From assembly GCF_029051645.1 (NCBI RefSeq), contig NZ_JAACFS010000005.1, forward strand, positions 310,001-374,000: DNA of 64,000 nucleotides. Reading direction: 5' to 3'. This DNA is from Bradyrhizobium sp. CSA112. Lineage in GTDB: Bacteria > Pseudomonadota > Alphaproteobacteria > Rhizobiales > Xanthobacteraceae. The translations under genes and the position numbers were made by a program. The notes beneath the pieces are model-generated. The model was not told the origin of the DNA and made no database searches. It worked only from the letters and a program-made list of their open reading frames with translations. Positions within the stretch are counted from its first letter, which is position 1. The number at the start of each line of letters is the position of its first letter. This document shows positions 12,613 through 21,807 of this stretch, piece by piece.

Positions 12613-12831
12613 ATGCGCATGGGTGCAGCAATGATGCGCTTTTCCGATCTGTATCTTACTCCGGCCCGGACTGGGCTGATTATGGTCACGCTGCTTTCGC
12701 TTGGCGCGATCGTCGTTGGAGCCATCACTGTGTCCGAACACAGTGCGGTCCGTAGGCACACCGCCCCTGAGAACGGTGGCCGAGTCATCCTGGATATTGG
12801 CGTCGCAGACCTGAGAGGGTCGCTGCCGTAA
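12613..12831 (+). CDS. Uncertain small membrane protein
   Basis: A possible 72-residue protein with one hydrophobic segment (residues about 22-39) followed by a polar C-terminal tail. The ribosome site is weak and codon third positions are only moderately GC-rich, unlike most neighbours. It may be a decayed fragment or non-coding. No family is recognised. Confidence 0.28.
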   Translation: MRMGAAMMRFSDLYLTPARTGLIMVTLLSLGAIVVGAITVSEHSAVRRHTAPENGGRVILDIGVADLRGSLP

Positions 12832-12860
12832 CTTGTTGGACGGGCAACACGCGTCCGCCC

Positions 12861-14117
12861 CTACGCCCGTTCTTCCCAGATCATCGCCAGATGCACGATG
12901 GTCTCTGCTGCCTTTTCCATATCCTGGCAGCTGACCCATTCCAGCCGGGAATGAAAGGCGTGTTCGCCGGCGAAGATGTTGGGGCAGGGCAGGCCCATGA
13001 ACGACAGCCGCGAGCCGTCGGTTCCGCCGCGGATCGAGCTTCGCACCGGCGCCAGGCTTGCGCGCTTGATCGCCTCGATAGCGTAATCGACGATCTCGGG
13101 ATGGCGGTCGATCACCTGCTTCATGTTGCGGTATTGCGGCTTGACCTCCATCCGGTAGGTCGAGTGCGGGTAATCCTTCATCACGCCTTTGACGATGTCT
13201 TCGAGCAGGGTTTCCTTTTCCAAAAGGCCCGCGTCGGTGAAATCACGCACAATGAAGCCGATGGTGGCTTTCTCCAGCTCGCCCTTGATGCCGACTGGAT
13301 GCAAAAAGCCTTCCTTGCCCTCGGTGGTCTCCGGCGAGCAGGTGTCCTTGGGCAGGCGGTCGATGATAGCGGCGGCGATCTTGATCGCATGCTCCATCTT
13401 GCCTTTGGCAAAGCCCGGATGGGTCGAGACGCCCTCGATGGTGATTGTGGCGCCATCGGCTGAAAAGGTTTCGTCCTCGATATTGCCTGCGGATTCGCCG
13501 TCCATCGTATAGGCGAAGTCGGCGCCGAGTTTTTTCAGGTCGACCTTGTCGACGCCGCGGCCGATCTCCTCGTCGGGCGTGAACAGGATCTTGATCGTGC
13601 CGTGCTTGATATCAGGATTTTGAATCAGGAACCGCGCCGCATCCATGATCTCGGCAAGGCCGGCCTTGTTGTCGGCCCCGAGCAGCGTGGTGCCGTCGGT
13701 CGTGATGATGTCGTGGCCGATCTGGTCGGCGAGCGCGGGATGGTCGGCCGCGCGGATCACCTGGGTGGGATCCGCCGGCAGCACGATGTCGCCGCCCTGA
13801 TAATTCCTGGCGATCTGCGGCTTGACGTTGGCGCCGCTACAATCAGGGGAAGTGTCCATGTGCGAGCAGAAGCAGATTACCGGCACCTTTTTATGGGTAT
13901 TGGCCGGGATGGTGGCATAGACGTAGCCGTGCTCGTCGAGATGGGCGTCGCCAAGTCCCATTGCCTGCAACTCGGCGGCGAGCAGGCGGCCCAAATTCTT
14001 CTGCTTCGCGGTGGAAGGGCAGGTCGGAGAGGCCGGATCGGACTGGGTGTCGATCACGACATAGCGCAGGAAGCGCTCGGTGACATCGTGGGTGAAGGCT
14101 ATGGGCGAGGCCAGCAT
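12861..14117 (-). CDS. pepT: Peptidase T (tripeptide aminopeptidase)
   Basis: A 418-residue cytoplasmic M20 zinc aminopeptidase that removes the N-terminal residue of tripeptides. Zinc-site motifs visible are CFCSHMDTSPD, LLGADNKAGLAEI, FTPDEEIGRGVD, the YTMDGES segment and the C-terminal GEHAFHSRLEWV. The internal dimerisation domain contains the ISTHPG-like GVSTHPGFAKG. ATG 14117 gives a length close to other PepT proteins; an upstream extension would add 29 atypical residues encoded in a hairpin region. The gene stands alone on the minus strand, downstream of hupB. Confidence 0.93.
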   Translation of the reverse strand: MLASPIAFTHDVTERFLRYVVIDTQSDPASPTCPSTAKQKNLGRLLAAELQAMGLGDAHLDEHGYVYATIPANTHKKVPVICFCSHMDTSPDCSGANVKPQIARNYQGGDIVLPADPTQVIRAADHPALADQIGHDIITTDGTTLLGADNKAGLAEIMDAARFLIQNPDIKHGTIKILFTPDEEIGRGVDKVDLKKLGADFAYTMDGESAGNIEDETFSADGATITIEGVSTHPGFAKGKMEHAIKIAAAIIDRLPKDTCSPETTEGKEGFLHPVGIKGELEKATIGFIVRDFTDAGLLEKETLLEDIVKGVMKDYPHSTYRMEVKPQYRNMKQVIDRHPEIVDYAIEAIKRASLAPVRSSIRGGTDGSRLSFMGLPCPNIFAGEHAFHSRLEWVSCQDMEKAAETIVHLAMIWEERA

Positions 14118-14160
14118 GACGATCCGCAAAAAGTTGAGCCGGAAGCGCTCTATAACAGAA

Positions 14161-14195
14161 AAGCGCCATTCCGGGTCCCCGCCTGAATGGCGCTT
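14161..14195 (-). terminator. Hairpin between hupB and pepT
   Basis: A perfect 11-bp inverted repeat (AAGCGCCATTC/GAATGGCGCTT). Read on the minus strand it is followed by TTTTCTGTT, so it may terminate the hupB transcript before pepT. Confidence 0.55.
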
Positions 14196-14226
14196 CTGGT
14201 GCAATCAGGAGGACGCGCGTCGGTCA

Positions 14227-14300
14227 GAGCATGATCCGGAAAAGTGGGTACCGGTTTTCCCTCGGGACAAACGCGAAGCGTTTGCCCCGAGATCATGCGC
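14227..14300. repeat. Intergenic palindromic repeat (GAGCATGATCCGGAAAAGTG type)
   Basis: The outer arms GCATGATC and GATCATGC enclose nested palindromes (GGAAAA/TTTTCC, and ACGCGAAGCGT preceded by CTCGGG and followed by CCCGAG). The consensus beginning GAGCATGATCCGGAAAAGTG is, from memory, a repeat common in Bradyrhizobium and related genomes. It lies between hupB and pepT. Confidence 0.7.
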
Positions 14301-14348
14301 AAACAAAAAGATGACCGACGAGCGTGATTCAACGCAGTTGAACAGGCT

Positions 14349-14648
14349 CTAGACGGCTTCCTTGAGTTCCTTGGCTGCGCGGAAGGCGACCTTCTTGCTG
14401 GCCTTGATCTGGATCGGCTCGCCGGTGGCGGGGTTCCGCCCCGTGCGGGCGGCGCGCTTGCGGACCTGGAGGATGCCGAGCCCAACGATACGGATCCGCT
14501 CGCCCTTCTTCAGGTGTTTTGTGATCTTGCCGACCATGTCGGTCAGGATCGCCTCTGCGGCCTTCTTCGACAAGTCGTGCTCCTCGGCGAGAGCCGCTGC
14601 CAGATGCTTGAGTGTGATGGTAGCTGGAGCCGCTGCTTTCTTCGCCAT
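14349..14648 (-). CDS. hupB: HU family DNA-binding protein
   Basis: A 99-residue nucleoid protein that bends and compacts DNA as a dimer. The HU/IHF fold is visible as the N-terminal helices, the IRIVGLGILQVRKRAARTGRNP arm region with the signature Gly-Arg-Asn-Pro, and a C-terminal helix. It carries an N-terminal extension (MAKKAAAPATITLKHLA) slightly longer than E. coli HU. A GAGGAGAG ribosome site precedes ATG 14648. The genomic context downstream of lon is common for HU. Confidence 0.95.
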   Translation of the reverse strand: MAKKAAAPATITLKHLAAALAEEHDLSKKAAEAILTDMVGKITKHLKKGERIRIVGLGILQVRKRAARTGRNPATGEPIQIKASKKVAFRAAKELKEAV

Positions 14649-14969
14649 AACTGGCTCTCCTCGTTGGTTGAATGGCTTGACGAGCGTTTATGAATACCGG
14701 TCTGCGCCGGGAAAGCGCGTTGTGTGGTGACTTGAAACCCGAAGAGCGGTACAGCCAGAGCGGCGAGGGCTTCAAGAAACCCAGACATATCGGGCCTTAA
14801 ACGATTCGGGTGATCGCTCCTACGCTGTTTTACCTGAAAACAGGCCGTTATTTGCATCGGAATCGCAGAAACGCCCGTTTCGCGCGGGGATTCGCAACGT
14901 CCTTGACTAAGCGGGAGCGGGCCTTTATGCCCTCGGTTCGGCGCGGATCAGGATCTGATTACGGCATCC
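14649..14969. other. hupB-tRNA-Asp intergenic region
   Basis: This 321-bp divergent region must contain the hupB promoter (leftward) and the tRNA-Asp promoter (rightward). No supported ORF and no unambiguous promoter hexamers were found. Confidence 0.5.
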
Positions 14970-15046
14970 GCGGGAGTAGCTCAGTTGGTTAGAGCGCCGC
15001 CCTGTCACGGCGGAGGCCGCGGGTTCGAGTCCCGTCTCTCGCGCCA
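14970..15046 (+). tRNA. tRNA-Asp (anticodon GUC)
   Basis: A 77-nt cloverleaf. The acceptor GCGGGAG pairs with CTCTCGC, the D arm is GCTCAGTTGGTTAGAGC, the anticodon loop CTGTCAC gives GUC, the T arm holds GGTTCGAGTCC, and CCA is encoded at 15044-15046. Confidence 0.97.
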
Positions 15047-15089
15047 TTTATCAATGGCTTGATGCTGATCTTTCGAGACCGCTGCAAAC

Positions 15090-15120
15090 AAAAAGGCCGC
15101 CCCAAGGGCGGCCGTTTTTA
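15090..15120 (+). terminator. Terminator after tRNA-Asp, probably bidirectional
   Basis: Stem GGCCGCCC/GGGCGGCC (15095-15102 and 15106-15113), flanked by an A-run on the left and a T-run on the right, so it can terminate the tRNA transcript rightward and the small gene at 15142 leftward. Confidence 0.88.
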
Positions 15121-15141
15121 TTTCCATGCAGCCGGTTTTGC

Positions 15142-15336
15142 TTAACGGACCGTCGAGGTGCTCGAACTGGTGATGACAACCGGCTTGCCCGCCTTCACGA
15201 CCTGGGCGGTCTGGCTGTAATCCGTACCGGTCCGAGCCGAGATGCCGAAAGCCGCAACAGCGATGCCAGCCACGAGAGCGACAACCACTATCTTTAAGTG
15301 GGTGCTACGATCCGCCGAGTGAAATGAGTGGTTCAT
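15142..15336 (-). CDS. Small single-span membrane or secreted protein, unknown function
   Basis: A 64-residue protein with a basic, His-containing N terminus, one hydrophobic segment at residues 14-33, and a short Thr/Ser-rich C-terminal tail. It could be anchored in the inner membrane or exported. ATG 15336 has a strong GGGAGG ribosome site, which supports a real gene. It ends next to a bidirectional terminator shared with tRNA-Asp. No family is recognised. Confidence 0.7.
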   Translation of the reverse strand: MNHSFHSADRSTHLKIVVVALVAGIAVAAFGISARTGTDYSQTAQVVKAGKPVVITSSSTSTVR

Positions 15337-15586
15337 GTAATGCCTCCCGGACGCCTTTGACGTCCCGTGTTGGCTAGAGACGTACGCCCAGTCTGTTTCA
15401 GGATCGTTTCGCGGTTTCGGCAAAATGGTTTCATTCGGCCGGTTTTTGGCCGATTTTTCGCCAAGACATCCGTGATGTAGATCACATACAGACCCGAGGC
15501 CGACACCGATGCGGCCCACGCGTAAGCCCAGCGGGGTCAAAACAGTAACAAGAACAAAGGGGAGGGCCGTCGGCGAGCCGGTCGGC

Positions 15587-16878
15587 TCAGCTCGCCCGCT
15601 GAATATCGGCGCGGATCGACCGCGCCGCCCAGATGAACAGGAGAGCTCCGACCGTTGTCGTGAGCGCCGCCGACAGCAGCGAGTACCGCACGGCCTGGGC
15701 GCCAAAATCGTTCTTCAGCGCATCGTTGAGCATGCCGACCGCAAGCGGGCCGACGCCCTGGCCGAATCCGGCCGCCGTCAACAGCATGATTGCGGATGCC
15801 AGCGCCCGCATGCTCGGCTTGGCGACGGTCTGCGCGATCGCAAAGATCGGACCGAGATGAAAGCCGACCAGGAACGAGGTTGCCGCCAGCGTCGCTACCA
15901 TTGTGGTGAAGTCCTGGGTCAGCATGCACAACGCAAACACCGGACCGGCGAGGCCCGACGTGACCGCGGGCGCCCACAATTTCCAGCGATCGTCGCGGCG
16001 GCCGATCTGGGCCACCACGAACCCGCCGAGCAGCGTGCCGGCGATGCCGCACAGCCCCTTGAAGGTGCCGGCATAGGTGCCGATTTCGGCGCTGGAGAGA
16101 TGATGCACCCGCGCCAGGAACGGCGGAATCCAGGCCGAGGTCGCGTAATTGGTGTAGGTCGTCAGGCAAAAGCCTGCCAGCAGGATGACGAATGTCCGCT
16201 GCGAGGCGAGGAAACCAAGCGTCGGCCCGATCGGCTCCGGCGTGAACGTCTCCGCCATCGCGCCGCGCTTCGGTTCGGAGATCGTCAGCCACAGCACGGC
16301 GGCGAGCGCGATGCCGGGCAGGCCGGCGACATAGAACGCCATCCGCCAGCCGTAGTACTGATTGACATAGCCGCCGATGAAATAGCCGAGGAATACGCCT
16401 AGATAGGTGCCGATGGCGTAGATGCCGAGCGCGCGCGGGCGTTCGTTCTTGTTGAACAAGTCGGCAATGATCGACTGCGAGGCCGGCGTGCCGCCGGATT
16501 CGCCGATGCCGACGCCGATACGCGCCAGCGCCAGCGTCGCCACGCTTTGCGCCGTGCCGCAGAAAACCGTCATCGCGCTCCAGAACCCCAGCGCAACGGC
16601 TACGATGTTGCGGCGGTTGAAGCGGTCGGCAATGCGCGCGATCGGGATGCCGAGCAGCGAATAGAACAGCACGAAGCCGAAGCCCGCGAGCAGACCCATC
16701 GTGGTGTCGCTGAGCGCAAACTCTTTTTGATCGGCTCGATCAGGACGTTGAAAATCGTGCGGTCGAGGAAGTTCAGCGCATAGATGACGGTTAACAGGGC
16801 CAGCACGTAATATCGCCGGATCGAGGGCTTTGCGGCGGCTTTCGTTTGCAAGACTGCCTGTGGCGCGAGATCGACCAT
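15587..16878 (-). pseudogene. MFS transporter with a single-base frameshift
   Basis: A major facilitator superfamily permease of about 430 residues in two overlapping frames. The start (ATG 16878, GGGG ribosome site) encodes a soluble lead, TM1 and the conserved NFLDRTIFNVLIEPIKK. At the A-run at 16721-16730 the frame shifts by one base; the rest (FALSDTTMGLLAGFGF, ADRFNRRN, to 15587) continues in another frame with all remaining helices. Either the gene was recently inactivated or the base is a sequencing error. It follows the Rieske oxygenase gene by 40 bp, so its likely role was uptake of the aromatic substrate; this is inference. Confidence 0.8.
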
Positions 16879-16918
16879 GGTTTCCCCCTAAGCGGATTTC
16901 TTCCGTTTCGTTTGCGCC

Positions 16919-18109
16919 TCACGCCTCGCGAATGAAATTCCCCGCCTCGAATTCGACCGGCGGCGCGTTCGAATCGAAGGAAACGCCGATCGGATCGCGG
17001 CCGGCGGCTATCGTTTCGAGTTGATCGCTCAGCATCCGCCGGATCATCAGGATGCCGCGGTCGCTCTGGCCGAAATGCTCTTCCGAATGCAGCGTCACCG
17101 GGCCCTGGCCGGTCTGCGCCTCGTAATCGCCGGGGAATTGCTGGTGCTCCCGTTCGGTCATGTCCCACCAGAACTTGCCGTTGAATTTGGAGCGCATCCG
17201 CCCGATGTCGCCCGAATTCTTCACGCGTCCCGCGACATAGATGCGGAACGACGTGTCGTCGATCGGCAGCGTCCAGCCGATCGATTCGACCCTGGCGAAC
17301 TGCGCGACGCGGGGATTGGGCACGACGCGCAGCGTGGGGAGGGCAGCTTCCGTCACCCGATAAAACACCTTGCCGTCGTCCTGATGGCGGATCGAGCGCA
17401 CGGTGACGCCGCGCGAAGAGGTCTCGAACTTCACCTCCGGCATCGAGGCCATCATGTTGGTGAATTGCGGCCCTGAGAACGAGCCGTGCAGCACCGGGAC
17501 ATGGTAGGGGTCGACCACGTTTTCAAAATGCTGCAGCCAGTTGCAGGGAATAACCGCCGGGCCGCCGCCTCCGATGGAGGAATCGTCCGCCTCGACGAAC
17601 TCGCCATCGTCCATCTTTTCCAGACATTCGTAGCGCGGCAGCACAGGCTTCTTCTCGGCCGGTCCGAGATAGGCGAAGATCAGGCCGTAGCGCTCCTGCA
17701 GGGGATACCAGGGCTGCCGCACCTTGTCCTTGAACAGGCCGCCCTCGGGCTCGCAGGGCTGTTCGAGGCAATGGCCCTCGGTGTCGAACTTCCAGCCGTG
17801 ATAGCAGCAGCGGATGCCGTCCTCCTCGACCTTGCCGTAATAGAGCGTGGTGCCGCGGTGGCAGCAGCGCGCGTGCAACAGCCCGGCGCGGCCGTGCCTA
17901 TCGCGAAACAGCACCAGATCCTCGCCGAGCACGCGTACTTTTCTGGGGATATCGGTCGCGTCGCTGGCGAGGCCGACCGGGTGCCAATAGCGCCGCAACA
18001 GCTCGCCCATCGGCGTGCCGCGGCCGACCAATGTCAGCTCGGTCCGGGTCGTGGACGGCTTCATGGCGTAGCCGGTCCCGAGATCGCGATCCCGCTGCGT
18101 GATGGTCAT
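16919..18109 (-). CDS. Rieske non-heme iron oxygenase, alpha subunit (phthalate/vanillate-type)
   Basis: A 396-residue oxygenase that uses electrons from a separate reductase to hydroxylate or demethylate an aromatic substrate. The Rieske [2Fe-2S] ligands are Cys82/His84 and Cys101/His104 (CCHRG and CCYHGW). The mononuclear iron site is the ENVVDPYHVPVLHGSF segment with two His and nearby Asp. Length and motifs fit the group that includes phthalate 4,5-dioxygenase. ATG 18109 has a GGGAGGAAA ribosome site. No reductase gene is adjacent. It is divergent from a MarR regulator and upstream of the damaged MFS gene, which suggests a small catabolic unit. Substrate unknown. Confidence 0.9.
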   Translation of the reverse strand: MTITQRDRDLGTGYAMKPSTTRTELTLVGRGTPMGELLRRYWHPVGLASDATDIPRKVRVLGEDLVLFRDRHGRAGLLHARCCHRGTTLYYGKVEEDGIRCCYHGWKFDTEGHCLEQPCEPEGGLFKDKVRQPWYPLQERYGLIFAYLGPAEKKPVLPRYECLEKMDDGEFVEADDSSIGGGGPAVIPCNWLQHFENVVDPYHVPVLHGSFSGPQFTNMMASMPEVKFETSSRGVTVRSIRHQDDGKVFYRVTEAALPTLRVVPNPRVAQFARVESIGWTLPIDDTSFRIYVAGRVKNSGDIGRMRSKFNGKFWWDMTEREHQQFPGDYEAQTGQGPVTLHSEEHFGQSDRGILMIRRMLSDQLETIAAGRDPIGVSFDSNAPPVEFEAGNFIREA

Positions 18110-18178
18110 TCCGTTTCCTCCCGCCACGGCTTTTGACGCCGCGGTCGTTTTGACATGCTTGAGGGAAGTGAAATGCAA

Positions 18179-18199
18179 ATCGATGACAATGTCAACGAT
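18179..18199. promoter_or_regulatory. Candidate MarR operator
   Basis: A 21-bp palindrome with 10-nt arms ATCGATGACA and TGTCAACGAT, one mismatch, centred at 18189, with perfect core TGACAATGTCA. It lies between the oxygenase start (18109) and the MarR start (18325), where a divergent regulator usually binds. The right arm contains TTGACA on the minus strand, a possible -35 for the oxygenase. Confidence 0.55.
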
Positions 18200-18220
18200 T
18201 GCGATATCATATCGGTCGAT

Positions 18221-18285
18221 TGCTTTGTTCGATGGCCCTGTTCGATTGCCCTGTTCGATTGCCTTGTTCGATTGCCTTGGCCGAT
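18221..18285 (+). repeat. Five tandem 13-bp repeats in the MarR-oxygenase control region
   Basis: Units TGCTTTGTTCGAT, GGCCCTGTTCGAT, TGCCCTGTTCGAT, TGCCTTGTTCGAT and TGCCTTGGCCGAT run without gaps, 40 bp before the MarR start. The 13-bp period is not a helical turn and not codon-neutral in any expected reading frame. Copy number may vary by slippage. Confidence 0.9.
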
Positions 18286-18324
18286 GAGCTTGGCATCGGC
18301 TCGCTTTATTGGCAGAGGTTTGGG

Positions 18325-18840
18325 ATGAGCCAGAAACCCCGAAAGCAGACCACGCCTGCGCCCGCTGCGGGGAATGACGAGGCATTGGCGCCGATTACCG
18401 CGATGATGTCGTCGCGGCTGATGGTGCTGGCCAATCTGCTCAAGCGCGGCGCGATCCTGCGCTATAAGCGGCTGGCGGGGTTGTCGTCGGTGGAGTTCGG
18501 CCTGGTGGCCTCGCTGGGGCGGCGGCCGCCGATGAGCGTTATCAGGCTGGCGGAAGCGGTCGGCATGGACAAGGGGCAGATCAGCCGGGCGCTGGCGGAA
18601 CTGGTCTCGCGCAAGCTGGTGGCCAAGGAGGTCAATCCGCGGGACAACCGGGAGACGCTGGTTTGCCTGACCAAGGCCGGGCTGGCGGCGCATGACACCA
18701 TTGTGGCGGGCGCGCAGGAACGAAACCGGCGGCTCTTGGAACAGCTCAGCAAGGACGAGCACAAGGTGCTGCTCGACCAGATTGGCCGCCTGACCGACAC
18801 GGCCGCCCAAATGCTCGCGGACGAAAAGGATTTGAATTGA
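18325..18840 (+). CDS. MarR family transcriptional regulator
   Basis: A 171-residue winged-helix regulator, a dimer that usually represses its own gene and a divergent operon until an aromatic ligand binds. The DNA-binding part shows SSVEFGLVASLG, the recognition helix region RLAEAVGMDKGQISRALAELVSRKLV, and the wing NPRDNRETLVCLTKAG. The ATG at 18325 is chosen over upstream in-frame starts because those translate the 13-bp tandem repeat. Divergent placement suggests control of the Rieske oxygenase and MFS genes. Confidence 0.9.
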   Translation: MSQKPRKQTTPAPAAGNDEALAPITAMMSSRLMVLANLLKRGAILRYKRLAGLSSVEFGLVASLGRRPPMSVIRLAEAVGMDKGQISRALAELVSRKLVAKEVNPRDNRETLVCLTKAGLAAHDTIVAGAQERNRRLLEQLSKDEHKVLLDQIGRLTDTAAQMLADEKDLN

Positions 18841-19039
18841 AATTCGGGCACCTTGCGGCCCGGCGCGCGTTGGTCGGGCGAGGCAGGAACGCAACACTTT
18901 TTGGTGTTCTGCCGACGCGTCACGGGCGGACCGAGCCCTTGAGACGGCTTGTCTTGCGCCCCCTGTTGCGCTGCGCTAAGGCAAGAATAATTCCAATCAA
19001 CGAATCTGCGGTCGAAATCCGCAGGAAAAGGCACCGCCG

Positions 19040-19405
19040 ATGTCCGGCATCCTGCAAGATTACCTGCCACTTGTCGTGTTTATCGGGGTGGCGAGCCTTA
19101 TCGGTCTGGCGCTCCTGATCGCCCCGTTCCTGGTCGCGTTCCAGCAGCCGGACCCCGAAAAGCTGTCCGCCTATGAATGCGGATTCAACGCTTTTGACGA
19201 TGCCCGAATGAAGTTCGACGTCCGCTTCTATCTGGTCGCGATCCTCTTCATCATTTTCGACCTCGAAGTGGCGTTCCTGTTCCCGTGGGCGGTTGCGTTC
19301 GGCAAGCTCGGCGCCACCGGCTTCTGGTCGATGATGGTGTTCCTCGCCGTCCTCACGGTCGGCTTTGCTTATGAGTGGAAGAAAGGCGCGCTCGAATGGG
19401 ATTGA
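19040..19405 (+). CDS. nuoA: NADH-quinone oxidoreductase subunit A
   Basis: A 121-residue, three-helix membrane subunit of complex I (ND3 homologue). The loop after TM1 contains the conserved [15 protein letters not shown] segment whose Cys is the ND3 switch cysteine near the quinone site, followed by [22 protein letters not shown]. It is the first gene of the nuo operon; 18841-19039 upstream would hold the promoter, but none was assigned. It overlaps nuoB by 10 bp. Confidence 0.97.
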   Translation: MSGILQDYLPLVVFIGVASLIGLALLIAPFLVAFQQPDPEKLSAYECGFNAFDDARMKFDVRFYLVAILFIIFDLEVAFLFPWAVAFGKLGATGFWSMMVFLAVLTVGFAYEWKKGALEWD

Positions 19406-19986
19406 GCCAGACCGCTATAGGCTCTTCGCCTGACATCGCGCAGGCGCCGAAGGGCATTCTCGACCCCTCGACCGGCAAGCCGGTCGGGGCCAAGGATCCG
19501 TTCTTCCTCGAGGTCAACCACGAACTGTCAGACAAGGGCTTCTTCGTCGCCGCCGCAGACGACCTGATCACCTGGGCGCGGACGGGCTCCCTGATGTGGA
19601 TGACGTTCGGTCTCGCCTGCTGTGCGGTCGAGATGATGCAGGTGTCGATGCCGCGTTACGACGTCGAGCGTTTCGGTTTTGCGCCGCGCGCCTCGCCGCG
19701 ACAGTCCGACGTCATGATCGTGGCGGGCACGCTGACCAACAAGATGGCGCCGGCGCTGCGCAAGGTCTACGATCAGATGCCCGAGCCGCGCTACGTGATC
19801 TCGATGGGCTCATGCGCCAATGGCGGTGGCTACTATCACTACTCCTATTCGGTCGTACGCGGCTGCGACCGCATCGTGCCGATCGACATCTACGTGCCCG
19901 GATGTCCGCCGACGGCGGAGGCGCTGCTCTACGGCATATTGCTGCTGCAGAAGAAGATCCGGCGCATCGGGACCATCGAACGCTAA
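19396..19986 (+). CDS. nuoB: NADH-quinone oxidoreductase subunit B
   Basis: A 196-residue peripheral subunit (PSST homologue) that carries the terminal [4Fe-4S] cluster N2 and donates electrons to quinone. The ligands are the tandem Cys in LACCAVEMM, the Cys in MGSCANGGG, and the Cys in [14 protein letters not shown] 19396 inside the nuoA end is chosen because it gives the family N terminus; an in-frame Met 21 bp upstream adds only nuoA-overlapping residues. Confidence 0.97.
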   Translation: MGLSQTAIGSSPDIAQAPKGILDPSTGKPVGAKDPFFLEVNHELSDKGFFVAAADDLITWARTGSLMWMTFGLACCAVEMMQVSMPRYDVERFGFAPRASPRQSDVMIVAGTLTNKMAPALRKVYDQMPEPRYVISMGSCANGGGYYHYSYSVVRGCDRIVPIDIYVPGCPPTAEALLYGILLLQKKIRRIGTIER

Positions 19987-19996
19987 GGTTTAGGTA

Positions 19997-20608
19997 ATGG
20001 ACGACGGCAAGCTCGACGCCCTTGGGCAGACGATTGTTAGCGCGCTTGGCGGCGCGGCCAGCGCCCATGCGGTCGCGTTCAACCAGCTCACCGTCACGGT
20101 CGATGCGGCGAAGATCGTCGAGGTCATGAAGTACCTGCGCGACGATCCGGCGCTACGCTTCGTCAACGTCACCGACGTGACTGCGGTCGATTATCCCGGC
20201 CGCGAGAAGCGTTTCGACGTGGTCTATCATCTGCTGTCGCCGACGCTGAACGGGCGCATCCGCGTCCGCGCCGAAGCCGACGAGACCACGCAGGTGCCGT
20301 CGATCATCGGCGTGTTTCCCGGCGCCGACTGGTTCGAGCGCGAGACCTACGACCTCTACGGCGTGATCTTCACCGGCCACCCCGACATGCGGCGGCTGCT
20401 GACCGATTACGGTTTCGACGGCCATCCGCTGCGCAAGGATTTCCCGCTCACCGGCTTCGTCGAGGTCCGCTACGACGACCAGGAGAAGCGGGTGCTCTAT
20501 GAGCCGGTGCGCCTCAACCAGGAATTCCGCAAATTCGATTTCCTCTCGCCATGGGAAGGCGCGGACTATCCGCTGCCGGGCGATGAGAAGGCTGAGCCGA
20601 AGGCCTGA
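19997..20608 (+). CDS. nuoC: NADH-quinone oxidoreductase subunit C
   Basis: A 203-residue peripheral subunit (30-kDa homologue) that packs against NuoD. The family signature is [20 protein letters not shown] followed by [18 protein letters not shown]. NuoC and NuoD are separate here, not fused as in E. coli. It starts 10 bp after nuoB. Confidence 0.97.
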   Translation: MDDGKLDALGQTIVSALGGAASAHAVAFNQLTVTVDAAKIVEVMKYLRDDPALRFVNVTDVTAVDYPGREKRFDVVYHLLSPTLNGRIRVRAEADETTQVPSIIGVFPGADWFERETYDLYGVIFTGHPDMRRLLTDYGFDGHPLRKDFPLTGFVEVRYDDQEKRVLYEPVRLNQEFRKFDFLSPWEGADYPLPGDEKAEPKA

Positions 20609-20610
20609 CC

Positions 20611-21807
20611 ATGAACGAACAACCGCAAAACCTTCGCAACTTCACGATCAACTTTGGCCCGCAGCATCCGGCCGCGCACGGTGTTTTGCGCCTGGTGCTG
20701 GAGCTCGACGGCGAAGTCGTCGAGCGCGTCGATCCGCATATCGGCCTGCTTCACCGTGGCACCGAGAAGCTGATTGAGGCGAAGACCTATCTGCAGGCGA
20801 TCCCGTATTTCGATCGGCTCGATTACGTCGCGCCGATGAATCAGGAGCACGCGTTTTGTCTGGCGGCGGAAAAGCTGCTCGGCATCACGGTGCCGCGCCG
20901 TGGCCAGTTGATCCGCGTGCTCTATTGCGAGATCGGCCGCATCCTGTCGCATCTGCTCAACGTCACCACGCAGGCGATGGACGTTGGCGCCTTGACCCCG
21001 CCGCTGTGGGGCTTTGAAGAGCGCGAAAAGCTGATGGTGTTTTATGAGCGCGCCTCCGGCTCGCGCATGCACGCCGCCTATTTCCGCGTCGGCGGTGTGC
21101 ATCAGGACCTGCCGCCGAAACTGATCGACGACATAGAGGCGTGGTGCGACCCGTTCCTGCAGGTGGTCGCCGACCTCGAAACGCTGCTGACCGGCAACCG
21201 CATCTTCAAGCAGCGCAACGTCGATATCGGCGTGGTGACGCTGCAGCAGGCCTGGGAGTGGGGCTTCTCCGGCGTCATGGTGCGCGGCTCGGGCGCGGCC
21301 TGGGACCTGCGCAAGGCCCAGCCGTATGAGTGTTATGCCGAAATGGATTTCGACATTCCGATCGGCAAGAACGGCGACTGCTACGACCGCTACTGCATCC
21401 GCATGGAAGAGATGCGCCAGTCGGTGCGCATCATGAAGCAGTGCATCGCGAAACTGCGCGCGCATGACGGGCAGGGCCCGGTCGTCGTCGAGGACAACAA
21501 GATCGCGCCGCCCCGGCGCGGCGAGATGAAGCGCTCGATGGAAGCGCTGATCCACCACTTCAAGCTTTATACCGAAGGCGTCCGCGTCCCGGCCGGCGAA
21601 GTCTACGCCGCGGTCGAGGCGCCGAAGGGCGAGTTCGGCGTCTATCTGGTCTCCGACGGCACCAACAAGCCCTACAAGTGCAAGATCCGCGCGCCGGGCT
21701 TTGCCCATCTGCAGGCGATGGATTTCATCTGCAGAGGCCACCTGCTCGCCGACGTCTCGGCGATCCTCGGCTCGCTCGACATCGTGTTCGGAGAGGTCGA
21801 TCGGTGA
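20611..21807 (+). CDS. nuoD: NADH-quinone oxidoreductase subunit D
   Basis: A 398-residue peripheral subunit (49-kDa homologue), related to hydrogenase large subunits, that forms the quinone pocket with NuoB. The motifs [14 protein letters not shown] and [10 protein letters not shown] are at the N terminus and the conserved [16 protein letters not shown] ends the protein. It starts 2 bp after nuoC. Its stop overlaps the start of the next gene, an FkbM methyltransferase rather than nuoE. Confidence 0.97.
   Translation: MNEQPQNLRNFTINFGPQHPAAHGVLRLVLELDGEVVERVDPHIGLLHRGTEKLIEAKTYLQAIPYFDRLDYVAPMNQEHAFCLAAEKLLGITVPRRGQLIRVLYCEIGRILSHLLNVTTQAMDVGALTPPLWGFEEREKLMVFYERASGSRMHAAYFRVGGVHQDLPPKLIDDIEAWCDPFLQVVADLETLLTGNRIFKQRNVDIGVVTLQQAWEWGFSGVMVRGSGAAWDLRKAQPYECYAEMDFDIPIGKNGDCYDRYCIRMEEMRQSVRIMKQCIAKLRAHDGQGPVVVEDNKIAPPRRGEMKRSMEALIHHFKLYTEGVRVPAGEVYAAVEAPKGEFGVYLVSDGTNKPYKCKIRAPGFAHLQAMDFICRGHLLADVSAILGSLDIVFGEVDR

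Noticed and set aside
14820..14850. CCTGAAAACAGG as a regulatory palindrome before tRNA-Asp
   Set aside because: Arms are only 4 bp with an A-rich centre; likely chance.
18221..18285. Repeated GTTC words in the tandem array as LexA boxes
   Set aside because: The GTTC words are 13 bp apart, but a LexA box needs 11 bp (GTTC-N7-GTTC).
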